Below are positions 8,526-15,616 of a stretch of DNA of 24,263 nucleotides, piece by piece. The notes beneath the pieces were generated by a model. It was not told the DNA's origin, made no database searches, and worked only from the letters and a program-made list of their open reading frames with translations. Positions within the stretch are counted from its first letter, which is position 1, and each line of letters opens with the position of its first letter. The position numbers and the translations under genes are program-made. The stretch lies in assembly GCF_031426495.1 (NCBI RefSeq), contig NZ_JANPLK010000035.1, positions 1 to 24,263 on the forward strand. Reading direction: 5' to 3'. This DNA is from Gemmatimonas sp. Its GTDB lineage: Bacteria > Gemmatimonadota > Gemmatimonadetes > Gemmatimonadales > Gemmatimonadaceae.

Positions 8526-8785
8526 TGCGCCGCGTGGCGAAAACTGGTGACCCGTCGCAGCAGTGCGTTGTACTGGCTGTGCGCTGCCGCCCCGTCGCGC
8601 GCCGCCAGCAGCGCGTACAGCTGCAGCTCGGCGTTGGCGATTGGATGGTGGACGGGGAGCCCTACGTTACGCAATCCCGGCGCAGCAATCGAGACCAGGA
8701 GAGACTCGATGCTCACGACCCCCGCCGTCAGGTCAGCGAGACCCCTCTCGACGAGCTCAGCTCCGGGCAGGTGGGCGGCGATCAT
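8513..8785 (-). CDS. Small helical partner of the second nucleotidyltransferase
   Basis: A protein of 90 residues from ATG 8785. It reads MIAAHLPGAELVERGLADL, then SIESLLVSIAAPGLRNVG, AELQLYALLAARDG, SQYNALLRRVTSFRHAAQCA: almost all helix-forming, no signal peptide, no membrane span. The frame stays open upstream to 9070, but that extension crosses queG copy D antisense, so the ATG at 8785 is preferred. The gene overlaps the following nucleotidyltransferase by 13 bases. The arrangement (small helical protein, overlapping nucleotidyltransferase) mirrors the pair at 4102-5044 and is that of a toxin-antitoxin-like module. The function is inferred from context only. Confidence 0.68.
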   Translation of the reverse strand: MIAAHLPGAELVERGLADLTAGVVSIESLLVSIAAPGLRNVGLPVHHPIANAELQLYALLAARDGAAAHSQYNALLRRVTSFRHAAQCAR

Positions 8786-8919
8786 GAAGGAATCGTACCG
8801 TCGAGCAGGCCGTCCGCATAGAGGCGGCGTGGAGCGGTACGAAGCCACTCGACGCGACCGGTCTGGATGCCGGGCGGCGTTGCAGATTACCCAATCCGGC
8901 TCGCCGAGGATGACAACCG

Positions 8920-9309
8920 GTCGACAACGGGATCTCAAAATGGGTATATGGACCGATTTCTTATCATGTTTGCCCGTGGAACGTCTCGTTCGCGAGTGAA
9001 TTGCGACAGCCGGCGTTCGCAGCGCGCGAGGGATGGGATAGCACCGATGCGCGTGCGAGGGCGCGCGCACTGCTCGCGATGAGCGTGACGGAGTTTCGGC
9101 AGCAGTTCAAGGGCTCGCCGATGAAGCGCGCGAACCGCCGCGGGCTCACGCGCAGTGCCGCGGTGCTCGGCAACGTCGGCACGCGTGACGACGTTCCGGC
9201 GCTCGAGGCCGCGCTCGCACACGACGAGCCCCTCGTGCGTGAGCATGCGGCGTGGGCGATTGCGCGGATCAAGCGACGTCCGGCGGACCTGGCCCCTCGC
9301 TGGACATGA
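8920..9309 (+). pseudogene. queG: queG 3'-end fragment, copy D (reading frame intact)
   Basis: One open frame of about 129 codons matches the QueG C-terminus from VDNGISKWVYG through CPWNVSFASELRQPAFAARE, ALLAMSVTEFRQQFKGSPMKRA, AVLGNVGTRDDVPALEAAL and REHAAWAIARIKRR to the stop at 9307-9309. It is nearly the same length as copy A and has no stop or frameshift. The stretch before CPWN (GPISYHV) again lacks the two cysteines of the GCDxC motif. No ATG opens the frame; TTG at 9001 is the first candidate and would cut off the CPWN part. It lies between the second nucleotidyltransferase pair and the amidohydrolase. Confidence 0.72.
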
Positions 9310-9466
9310 GGGGATCGGCCGAGAGCGTGTGGGTCGCACTGGAGATCGAAGCGACTTTGCGCCGCGCCGCCGGCTGACGATCATGGCATCTTGTTCCCAC
9401 CATACCGCACTCGTAGGTTCGCGCTTGGCTCGCCTCCTGCGCCATTCACCCCTTCTCGGAGGTCAG

Positions 9467-10924
9467 GTGCGCGCTGCGCTGCCACTGCTCGCCACTTTTA
9501 TCCTCGCGAACGCGTGTTCACCGACGGTTGACGCGAGCGGTCACTCACGCTCTGGGGACACCGCTCTCGTCATCCGCAGCGTCACGGTCGTCGACGTGGA
9601 GCGTGGTGCGCTGCTCCGCGACCGCACGGTGCTCGTGCACGGCAGGCAGATCGTATCCGTGGACTCCGGCGCATCCACGATTCCCGTTGGCGCGACCGTG
9701 GTCGATGGCACCGGGAAGTACGTGATTCCCGGCCTCTGGGACATGCATGTCCACGCCGCGCGTGCGGGACGCGCGCCCCGCTTCTGGCCGCTCTTCTTGG
9801 CGCACGGCGTCACCGGTGTGCGCGAGACGGGCAGCTACCTCGACAGCCTGCTGCACTGGCGCCGGGTCGCGCGTGAGAACCCGCGCGCATCGCCCCGGGT
9901 GATCTGGTCGAGCCCGATGCTCGATGGAGATCCTCCCCTGTACGAACATGCGCTCGTGATTGCTACTCCATCGCAGGCGCGCGCGGTGGTTGCGAGAATG
10001 GACTCGCTCGACTTCGACTATCTCAAGGTCTACAGCGGCTTGTCGCGGGAGAGCTTCCTCGCGCTCGCGGACGAGGCGCAGCGTCGCGGCGTGCGTGTCG
10101 CCGGCGAGGTCCCCAACCCTGTCCCGCCGGCGGAGGCCGCGGAGGCGGGCATGCGCAGCTTCGAGCACCTGTGGAACCTGTTCGAGTGGTGCGTACCGGG
10201 CGCCGGCGAGTTGCGGGACTCGCTCGCCGCGCTAGACCGCCGCGACGCGCCCGACGCCGAGCGTCGCCCGCTGCGCGAGCGGCAGTGGTCGCGCTGGCTC
10301 GCCGGGTACGACGCCGCCTGCGCCGACACGCTGGCACTGCAGCTGCGGCGTGCCGGCACGTGGCAGACCCCCACGCTCGTTGTTAACCGTAGTTACTCCT
10401 TCCCCGACTCCACCTGGGGGAGCGACGTGGAGCGGGCCTCGGTGGCCGCCGACGTACTGGCCGGTTGGGACACCACCCGCGCCGCCTTGCTGGCCGAGTA
10501 CGGTGTGCAGGGTCGGGCGGCGTGGCGCGCACGCTGGATGCACGAGCGGCGAATGCTGCAGCGCATGGTGGCCGCAGGCGTGGGTGTGCTCGCTGGCAGC
10601 GATGCGAGCGACGAGCCGTTCGTCTACGCTGGCAGCAGCCTACATGAGGAGCTGGTGCTGCTCGTGCAGGCTGGCCTCACGCCGCTGCAGGCGCTGCAAG
10701 CGGCCACAGTGAATCCCGCGCGCTTCCTGAACGCCACCGACTCCTTGGGCACGGTCGCGGCCGGGAGGCTGGCGGACCTCGTGCTGCTCGACGCCAACCC
10801 ACTGGTCGACATTCGTCATACCTCGCGCATTCGCGGCGTGGTGCGGGACGGTCATTGGCTGGATCGCACGGCGCTCGACGGGCTCCTGATACAGGCACGG
10901 CGCACGCCCAACCCCGCTCCCTGA
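9467..10924 (+). CDS. Lipoprotein metal-dependent amidohydrolase
   Basis: A protein of 485 residues if started at GTG 9467, chosen because GGAGG lies 4 bases upstream (9458-9462) and the start then gives a short lipoprotein signal (ALPLLATFILANAC, lipid Cys17). An ATG at 9383 would add 28 residues without a clear ribosome site. It belongs to the imidazolonepropionase-like amidohydrolases: DMHVHAA (His94, His96), LKVYSG (Lys187, the likely carbamylated lysine), EHL (His234) and GSDASDEP (Asp379), ending in AAGRLADLVLLDANPL, the usual composite-domain tail. The histidine usually seen in the GHVP motif is Glu214 here (AGEVP). The substrate is unknown; relatives hydrolyse cyclic amides or dipeptides. 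It lies alone between two queG fragments. Confidence 0.88.
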   Translation: MRAALPLLATFILANACSPTVDASGHSRSGDTALVIRSVTVVDVERGALLRDRTVLVHGRQIVSVDSGASTIPVGATVVDGTGKYVIPGLWDMHVHAARAGRAPRFWPLFLAHGVTGVRETGSYLDSLLHWRRVARENPRASPRVIWSSPMLDGDPPLYEHALVIATPSQARAVVARMDSLDFDYLKVYSGLSRESFLALADEAQRRGVRVAGEVPNPVPPAEAAEAGMRSFEHLWNLFEWCVPGAGELRDSLAALDRRDAPDAERRPLRERQWSRWLAGYDAACADTLALQLRRAGTWQTPTLVVNRSYSFPDSTWGSDVERASVAADVLAGWDTTRAALLAEYGVQGRAAWRARWMHERRMLQRMVAAGVGVLAGSDASDEPFVYAGSSLHEELVLLVQAGLTPLQALQAATVNPARFLNATDSLGTVAAGRLADLVLLDANPLVDIRHTSRIRGVVRDGHWLDRTALDGLLIQARRTPNPAP

Positions 10925-11000
10925 GCGCGCGCGCTCGACCCGCTCTCACCGAGTGGCGCGGCCACCGTGGCGGGAGCCCTCTGCACCTTCCTGAGCGACG

Positions 11001-11020
11001 CTCCGCGCGCCCGCGCGGAG
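11001..11020. terminator. Perfect GC-rich hairpin after the amidohydrolase
   Basis: Arms CTCCGCGCG and CGCGCGGAG are perfectly complementary around a 2-base centre, 77 bases after the amidohydrolase stop. No T-run follows, so a classical intrinsic terminator is not shown. The right arm overlaps the left border of queG copy E. It may end transcription or be part of the repeat boundary. Confidence 0.4.
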
Positions 11021-11334
11021 CGGGATCGAAAAACGGTTATACCAACAGACCTCCCAGGATGTGAGTCCGAACAACATCAAGTTCTCGAGCGAGCTGACAG
11101 AGCCTGCCTTCAGATCGCGGGTGGGTCTCGACAGCGGCAGCGCACGCATGATCGCGCGCGCGTTGCTAACCATGTCGCCGGCCGAGTTCAGTGCGCGCTT
11201 CAAGGGCAGTGCGATGAAGCGCGCGAAGCGGCGCGGGGTCGCGCGCAATGCGGCGGTGGTGTTGGGCAACGTCGGCACGATCGATGATGTGCCGCTGCTC
11301 GAAGCGGCATTGCAGCACGACGAGCCGCTCGTGC
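11012..11334 (+). pseudogene. queG: queG 3'-end fragment, copy E (cut at its 3' end)
   Basis: In the QueG frame this reads LYQQTSQDVSPNNIKFSSELTEPAF, SARMIARALLTMSPAEFSARFKGSAMKRAKRRGVARNAAVVLGNVG and LLEAALQHDEPLV. It then stops matching at about 11334, just before the expected REHAAWAIARI. Here even the last cysteine and the tryptophan of CPWN are changed (SPNN). The frame is intact up to the break. At the break it joins, in opposite orientation, the truncated alcohol dehydrogenase gene, so the junction has removed the ends of both genes. Confidence 0.7.
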
Positions 11335-11760
11335 CAGCGCGTACGTCGCGAACGACGACTGCCCGAAGAAATGTCCGTGCACGTCGTGAAACGCATTCGT
11401 ACCGTCGAGGCGCGCCGCGCCGAACGAGAGTTGCAGGTTATGGACGCAGTACGCCGGATGGCCGCCAAGACACTCGTCGCAGTAGCCGCACGATGGAAAA
11501 GACATCACCACCCGGTCTCCGGGCACCACACTGCGCACGCTCGCGCCGATGTGCTCGACGATGCCGGCGCCCTCATGGCCAAGCACGAGGGGCAGCGGCG
11601 ATGCGTATCCTTGCGAGCGCACGTGCGCATCCGCCTGGCAGATCCCCGTCGCGACGACGCGCACGACGATCTCGTCGGCGCGTGGCTCGTCCACGTCGAC
11701 ATCGCGGAAGACGAAGGGCCCGTCTTTCGCTTCGATCACTGCAGCTCTCACGTTCAGCAT
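11333..11760 (-). pseudogene. Zinc alcohol dehydrogenase, 3'-truncated
   Basis: The first 143 residues of a medium-chain zinc-dependent alcohol dehydrogenase. Visible are GICQAD (catalytic Cys41), GHEGAG (His62-Glu63) and the structural zinc cysteines 91, 94, 97 and 105 in CGYCDECLGGHPAYC, then FFGQSSFATYALA. Full-length members have about 370 residues; the NAD-binding Rossmann domain is lost where the gene runs into queG copy E at about 11333. The frame stays open antisense through the queG fragment to 11200, but that tail is not dehydrogenase. The ATG at 11760 lies 10 bases after the carboxylesterase stop, so it was the last gene of the detoxification operon. Catalytically dead as it stands. 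Confidence 0.83.
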
Positions 11761-11770
11761 TGGATGCTCC

Positions 11771-12472
11771 TCACGGTTGCGTGCGTGAATGTGCGGTGCT
11801 GTGCGCCGCGTCGAGCGACGAGGCGAGCCACGTCGTGGCGACCGCGAGGCTGTCCTCGGTGATTGCGTGGGCCATGGGCAGCTCGCGGTAGGTCAACGCG
11901 AGCGGGAACTGCGCGAGCTGCTCGCGCGCCCAGCGCGCGAGATGAATGTCGAGCTTTTCGTCACCCGTGCCGTGCACGATGAGCGCGGGCTTGTCACGCA
12001 GCGCGTCGCCGGCCGCGGTGTGCGGCAACACTTCCGGGAGGAGTCGTCCACTCATCATCACGGCGCCCGCGACCTTCTCCGGCGCAGTGAGCAGCGTAGC
12101 GAGCGCCATGATGCCACCCTGGCTGAAGCCCGCGAGGAAGACCCGCGTCGGATCGACGTCGTATGCGCTCACGGCCTCGTCGATGAACTGCGCGAGCAAC
12201 GTCCAACCGGCCTCCGCTTCCTCGGCGACGATCACGGGCCCGGCCGCGGTGAAGCTCACGTGGAACCAACCGAACGCGTTCAGCCCGAGCGTCAGCGGTG
12301 AGCGTACGCTCACCACGACAAAGCGCGGATCGAATGCTGGTGCGAGCTGTGCCATCGCATGCTCGTTGCTCCCGACACCGTGCATCAGGATGAGGAGCGG
12401 TGGCTTCACGCCGTCAACATTTGCCCCTGCCTCCGGCGGTCGCACGGCATGCACCAATGAGAGCGTTGTCAT
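11771..12472 (-). CDS. Carboxylesterase/phospholipase family hydrolase (MhqD-like)
   Basis: A protein of 233 residues with the alpha/beta-hydrolase fold of the carboxylesterase/phospholipase family. Visible are LMHGVGSNE (oxyanion region, 30-37), GFSQGG with nucleophile Ser117, HGTGDEKLD with Asp171, and AHAITEDSL with His202. No signal peptide. The ATG at 12472 overlaps the dioxygenase stop by four bases (ATGA), so the two are translationally coupled; a GTG at 12523 is less likely because it lies inside that gene. In Bacillus, MhqD of the same broad family is encoded next to a glyoxalase-type dioxygenase (MhqE) and controlled by MhqR. The same neighbour and a MarR gene are present here, so a role in hydroquinone or electrophile detoxification is inferred. 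Confidence 0.87.
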   Translation of the reverse strand: MTTLSLVHAVRPPEAGANVDGVKPPLLILMHGVGSNEHAMAQLAPAFDPRFVVVSVRSPLTLGLNAFGWFHVSFTAAGPVIVAEEAEAGWTLLAQFIDEAVSAYDVDPTRVFLAGFSQGGIMALATLLTAPEKVAGAVMMSGRLLPEVLPHTAAGDALRDKPALIVHGTGDEKLDIHLARWAREQLAQFPLALTYRELPMAHAITEDSLAVATTWLASSLDAAHSTAHSRTQP

Positions 12473-13425
12473 CGTGCGCTCTCCGTCCACTCGGTGGCGC
12501 GCACGCGCACGGCCGTGCCCCACGGGTCACGGGTGAGCAGTTCGCCGGTGGCAATCATGTCGACAGGATGGCCTGCCCCCGTAAGGCTTCGCCACACGTC
12601 CGCGACGTCACGGGCGGCCGGCACCTCGATGGTCCACTCCAGCAACCGCGCGTCATGCATCGTTGGCGTGCGCGCGCCGGCGCCGGCCCAGACATTCGTA
12701 CCGAGATGATGGTGGTAGCCGCCCGCGCCAAGGAAGAGCGCGCCCGGATAGCGCCACGTCATGCGATCGAAGCCGAGCGCCTCGGAGAAAAAGGCGGCAC
12801 CCTGCTCCAGGTCCCCCACATGCAGATGCACGTGGCCGATCACGGTGCCGGACGGCATGCCGCGCCACGACGTGTCAGCCGCCGCCGCCAACGCGTCGAT
12901 GTCGACGGGGTCGGTGGAGATCATCAGCTCTCGTCCGACGCGCTGCCATGTGTCGCGTGGCCGGTCCGCGTACACCTCGATGCCGAGACCATCCGGATCC
13001 TTGAGGTACAGCGCCTCACTCACGTGATGATCGCCCGCGCCTGCCGCGATGCGGTGCTGCGCAAGGTGTCGAGTGAACCGACCGAGGGACGCGCGGTCCG
13101 GAAGCAGGATCGCGAAGTGATAGAGCCCGAGAAGCGCACGGCCCGCGGGCCGAGTGCTGCGCTCCTCTGCGATCTCGACGAGCGCTCGGTCGTCGCCATG
13201 CGCGGCGAGTGTCCCGTGCGTTGGCGTCCGCGCGAGCACACGCAGGCCGAGCGTGTGCTCGTAGAACGTGAGTGACCGCGCGAGATCGGCAACCTGCAGG
13301 CGTACGCAGCCGAGACGCGTGGTCTCCGGCAAGCGATACGCATGCGGCGGCACACCGTAACTCCCGGGCGTCGCCAGTTCGACGGTCGCCACGGTATCGA
13401 ACATGTCATGCCTCGTCGCGCCCAT
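12469..13425 (-). CDS. Two-domain glyoxalase/extradiol-dioxygenase-like protein (MhqE/CatE-like)
   Basis: A protein of 318 residues with two vicinal-oxygen-chelate domains. The first (about 35-155) has RLQVADLARSLTFYEHTLGL, LYHFAILLPD (His103) and DPDGLGIEVYADRP (Glu150). The second (about 190-315) has IGHVHLHVGDL (His198, His200), GGYHHHLGTNVW (238-240) and a C-terminal half-barrel. This layout is that of the ring-cleaving dioxygenases CatE/MhqE/MhqO. In the first domain the usual ligand histidine in the first strand is replaced (GCVRLQV). ATG 13425 is chosen; the open frame upstream to 13716 is low-complexity antisense. The stop overlaps the esterase start by four bases. Likely substrate class: catechol or hydroquinone, by analogy. 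Confidence 0.86.
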   Translation of the reverse strand: MGATRHDMFDTVATVELATPGSYGVPPHAYRLPETTRLGCVRLQVADLARSLTFYEHTLGLRVLARTPTHGTLAAHGDDRALVEIAEERSTRPAGRALLGLYHFAILLPDRASLGRFTRHLAQHRIAAGAGDHHVSEALYLKDPDGLGIEVYADRPRDTWQRVGRELMISTDPVDIDALAAAADTSWRGMPSGTVIGHVHLHVGDLEQGAAFFSEALGFDRMTWRYPGALFLGAGGYHHHLGTNVWAGAGARTPTMHDARLLEWTIEVPAARDVADVWRSLTGAGHPVDMIATGELLTRDPWGTAVRVRATEWTESAR

Positions 13426-13473
13426 GATACAGGTCTCTCTTTCTCGTGATGGTGCGTTGGCGAACTCGTGTCG

Positions 13474-13496
13474 TCGCGGCGTGATCGTCGCCGCGA
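13474..13496. terminator. GC-rich stem-loop between SnoaL-like and dioxygenase genes
   Basis: Arms TCGCGGCG and CGCCGCGA, 8 of 8 paired, enclose the loop TGATCGT, about 20 bases after the SnoaL-like stop on the minus strand. There is no T-run, so it could be a weak or Rho-type terminator, an attenuator, or an mRNA-stabilising hairpin inside the operon. The outer bases GTGTC and GACAC extend the symmetry imperfectly. Confidence 0.35.
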
Positions 13497-13514
13497 CACG
13501 GAGACGGTGCAGCG

Positions 13515-14087
13515 TTACTTCGCGAGCCCCAGCTGCTTCATGAACTCGCCGCTGTCCCAGTAGAGCCACTCGTGGTCCATGGTGCCGTTCGTCCAGTGCG
13601 CGATGGTCGCCATGGGGAGCGCGAACCGCTTGCCGGTCGGCTGAATGAACTTGCCGTCGCCGATGGGCATGGGCTTGGTGAACGTGCCCGTCATGACCCC
13701 GGTGACCGACGTCCACGTGCCGGAGCCGAAGCGGATCGGGTGGGTCTTGATCTCGATGTCGGGTGCGTAGACGAACATGGCTTTCAGGTCGTCGATGTGC
13801 CGGTCGATGCCGACGGTCTCATGGCCGTCGGGCCACGTCACGATGATGTTCTTTGCGTGGCTCTCCAGCAGTCGCGCCCACTTCTGGGTGCTGAAGACAT
13901 CGAAGTCGAGGACGTCGAACGTCTTGAGGTTCTTCTCGACGGCCGCGGCCTGCCGCTCGTGTGCGGGTGGCGGCGACTTGGGCTTGAGCACGATGGCCTG
14001 GTTCTGCGCGTGCGCGGCAAGTGGGAGCATCATTGCGCTGGCGAGCGCGAAGGCGCTCGCGCGCATGCCGCGAAGTGTCGATGACAT
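13515..14087 (-). CDS. Secreted SnoaL-like (NTF2-fold) protein
   Basis: A protein of 190 residues starting at ATG 14087, with GGAG about 11 bases upstream. A Sec signal peptide is clear: basic start, hydrophobic core FALASAMMLPLAA, cleavage after AHA at about residue 27. The mature part has LESHAKNIIVTWPDGHETVGIDRHIDDLKAMFVYAPDIEI and ATIAHWTNGTMDHEWLYWD, the pattern of SnoaL-like ester cyclase/polyketide-cyclase proteins, which have an NTF2-type cone fold. No catalytic assignment is possible from sequence. It lies 39 bases after the truncated reductase in the MarR-headed gene row, so it may take part in handling aromatic compounds in the periplasm; that is inference. Confidence 0.78.
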   Translation of the reverse strand: MSSTLRGMRASAFALASAMMLPLAAHAQNQAIVLKPKSPPPAHERQAAAVEKNLKTFDVLDFDVFSTQKWARLLESHAKNIIVTWPDGHETVGIDRHIDDLKAMFVYAPDIEIKTHPIRFGSGTWTSVTGVMTGTFTKPMPIGDGKFIQPTGKRFALPMATIAHWTNGTMDHEWLYWDSGEFMKQLGLAK

Positions 14088-14103
14088 GGTTGGGTTTCTC
14101 CGT

Positions 14104-14117
14104 TGTGTGTGTGTGTG
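14104..14117. repeat. TG dinucleotide tract
   Basis: Seven TG units in a row lie in the 39-base gap between the truncated reductase and the SnoaL-like gene. The tract is short; slippage could vary the spacing between the two genes, but nothing shows that it does. Confidence 0.6.
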
Positions 14118-14126
14118 CAGCGATGA

Positions 14127-14594
14127 TCAGGCGGCGGCGGGCAGCACGAGCTTCCACGCGGTGCCGAAGCCGGTGTTCAGACGGAATTGCAGTGTGATGC
14201 CGAGGAACCCGAGCGCTTCGAGCTGACGCGCGCGTTCGAGCGCACCGACGTCGACCGGATTGAGACCGCCTGCGCGCACGAGGTCTGCGAGCGTAGCCTT
14301 GGCACTGTCGTCGTCGCCGGCGATGTAGACATCGAGCGGCTGCCCGGCGAGGTCACCTGGGACGAGCGTCCCCGCGAAGGTCGTGTTGAACGCCTTGAGC
14401 AGTTTCGCGTCAGCTGGCAGCATGGCGCGGATCGTTTCTGCGGCGGACGTACCGGGCTTGGTCACGAGGCCGTCGTAGTTTTCGTTGAGCGGATTCGAGA
14501 TGTCGACCACGATCTTTCCGGGGAGCGCGGCACCGAGCGTGCGCGCCGTCTCGAGATTCACCGCCTGGTGTCGTGGTGTAGCGGTGCGAAGCAG
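14127..14594 (-). pseudogene. NAD(P)-binding reductase (F420 reductase-like), 5'-truncated
   Basis: The visible part matches the C-terminal two-thirds of small NADPH-dependent F420-reductase-like proteins: VNLETARTLGAALPGKIVVDISNPLNENYDGL, GTSAAETI, KAFNTTFAGTLV, GQPLDVYIAGDDDSAKATL and ARQLEALGFLGITLQF. Family members start with a GxGxxG Rossmann motif of about 60 residues; here nothing recognisable precedes the VNLETA segment, and the doxX stop lies at 14596. A GTG at 14561 could start a shortened protein of about 144 residues, or the frame could run from an ATG-equivalent at 14636 inside doxX. Either way, the nucleotide-binding N-terminus is missing. I read it as a deletion relic within the operon. 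Confidence 0.75.
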
Positions 14595-14595
14595 G

Positions 14596-15069
14596 TCACG
14601 CGCCCTGCGGAATCGGACGGATGGTGGGGACTGCATCGGCAGTGGACTCGCGACGGCGCATCAGGAGCGCGTCGAGCGAGTACCGACCGGCGCCTGCGAG
14701 GACGAGCGCGCTGGTCGCGCCGAGGAGCGCGAGCGGGAACTCGATGCCGGTCGGGGCGAAAAAGCCGCCGGCGAGATGCACGAAGCCGATGGCGCCGAGC
14801 ATCGTCAGGGCGAGTCCAAGCCCGGCGACGCGTGTGAAGAGGCCGACGATGAGGGCGAGGCCCCCGAGCAGCTCGATGACGCCCGTGGCCGGGCCGGCGA
14901 TGCCGGGCACCGGGATCCCCATCCCGGCGAAGGCCCCGGTCGCGCCCTCGATGCCGTAGACGAAAAGCTTCTGGCCGCCGTGTGCAGCGGTGATGACGCC
15001 GGTCGTGGCCCGCAGGAGCACGAGGCCCAGGTCGGCCGAGGTCGCGGAATTCAGTGAGGCGAGTCGCAT
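14596..15069 (-). CDS. DoxX family membrane protein (MhqP-like)
   Basis: A protein of 157 residues with four predicted membrane helices. It has the DoxX pattern: DLGLVLLRATTGVITAAHGGQKLFV near the start, GIAGPATGVIELLGGLALIVGLFTRVAGLGLAL in the middle and FPLALLGATSALVLAGAGRYSLD near the end. DoxX proteins are linked to quinone and thiol redox stress; MhqP of the Bacillus MhqR regulon is one. The ATG at 15069 is used; a TTG at 15102 would add 11 residues. The gene follows marR by 82 bases, and that gap contains a palindrome nearly identical to one in the marR promoter, so it is probably a MarR target. Its stop overlaps any extended version of the truncated reductase. Confidence 0.88.
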   Translation of the reverse strand: MRLASLNSATSADLGLVLLRATTGVITAAHGGQKLFVYGIEGATGAFAGMGIPVPGIAGPATGVIELLGGLALIVGLFTRVAGLGLALTMLGAIGFVHLAGGFFAPTGIEFPLALLGATSALVLAGAGRYSLDALLMRRRESTADAVPTIRPIPQGA

Positions 15070-15120
15070 GGTCTGTCCGAGGAGATGGGTAAAAGGAAGC
15101 AATCGAGGGTCGTAACGCTG

Positions 15121-15134
15121 GGTGTCGCAACACC
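15121..15134. promoter_or_regulatory. Candidate MarR operator in front of doxX
   Basis: On the minus strand GGTGTTGCGACACC, a palindrome with a 4-base centre, lies about 52 bases upstream of the doxX ATG. Its core GTGTTGCGACAC differs by one base from GTGTTACGACAC in the marR promoter (15631-15642). Shared palindromes in front of a MarR-family gene and its neighbour are the usual sign of its operators. Confidence 0.6.
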
Positions 15135-15151
15135 TATTTAGGCAAAAAGAG

Positions 15152-15616
15152 TCAGCTCGGGCTGCGGGCGATGCTCAGGAGCTCGATCAGCGACCGAAGC
15201 TGCGGCTCGCTCAGATGGCCAAGCTGCTTCGCGTGAACCGCAGCCACCTCGGCATCGAGCTCGTCCACCAAGGCGCCCCCGCGCTCGGTCAAGGTCGTGT
15301 TTACCAGCCGGCGGTCCTCGGCACTGCGCACCCGGTGCACCAGCCCTGCCGCTTCCATTCGATCCAGGAGCCGCGACACGTCGGGCATTCGGGTGATGAG
15401 ACGGTCCCGGATCTCGTTGCGGCAGAGGCCACCGATCCCTGCCCCGCGGAGCATCCGGAGGACGTTGTACTGGGTCAGCGACAGCCCCAACGGCCCCAGC
15501 ACCTGGTCGAGGCCGTCGTGCAGTACCGCTTCGGTGCGGGCGACGTTCAGAAATGCCTCCTGGTGGAGGCTCTGGAACGCCTTGGTCTGGCGGAGATCGT
15601 CGCGGAGTATCGTCAC
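15152..15616 (-). CDS. MarR family transcriptional regulator (MhqR-like by context)
   Basis: A protein of 154 residues when started at GTG 15616 (VTILRDDLRQTKAFQSLHQEAFL). It has the MarR winged-helix layout: LSLTQYNVLRMLRGA, the recognition region NEIRDRLITRMPDVSRLLDRMEAAGLV, and the wing RVRSAEDRRLVNTTLTERG. A consensus-like promoter ends only 7 bases before this GTG, so the mRNA would be nearly leaderless; that decides the start over a longer frame reaching 15706. It heads the minus-strand row doxX, reductase relic, SnoaL, dioxygenase, esterase, dehydrogenase relic. Likely a repressor released by quinone-like compounds, with autoregulation through the palindrome in its own promoter; the ligand is inference. 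Confidence 0.88.
   Translation of the reverse strand: MTILRDDLRQTKAFQSLHQEAFLNVARTEAVLHDGLDQVLGPLGLSLTQYNVLRMLRGAGIGGLCRNEIRDRLITRMPDVSRLLDRMEAAGLVHRVRSAEDRRLVNTTLTERGGALVDELDAEVAAVHAKQLGHLSEPQLRSLIELLSIARSPS

Noticed and set aside
9155..9466. Longer amidohydrolase beginning at 9155 or 9383
   Set aside because: The part before 9383 is queG copy D in another frame. Between 9383 and 9467 there is no ribosome site, while GGAGG stands before GTG 9467, which gives a proper lipoprotein signal.
460..11334. Integron cassette array with attC sites
   Set aside because: The repeated units are protein-coding queG ends of up to about 390 bases, not short folded attC sites. The modules between them are kilobases long, lie on both strands and include broken genes. 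No integron integrase is seen.
12526..13716. Plus-strand ORFs through the detoxification block and the 13716 extension of the dioxygenase
   Set aside because: They are arginine- and histidine-rich shadows of the minus-strand genes without domain motifs.
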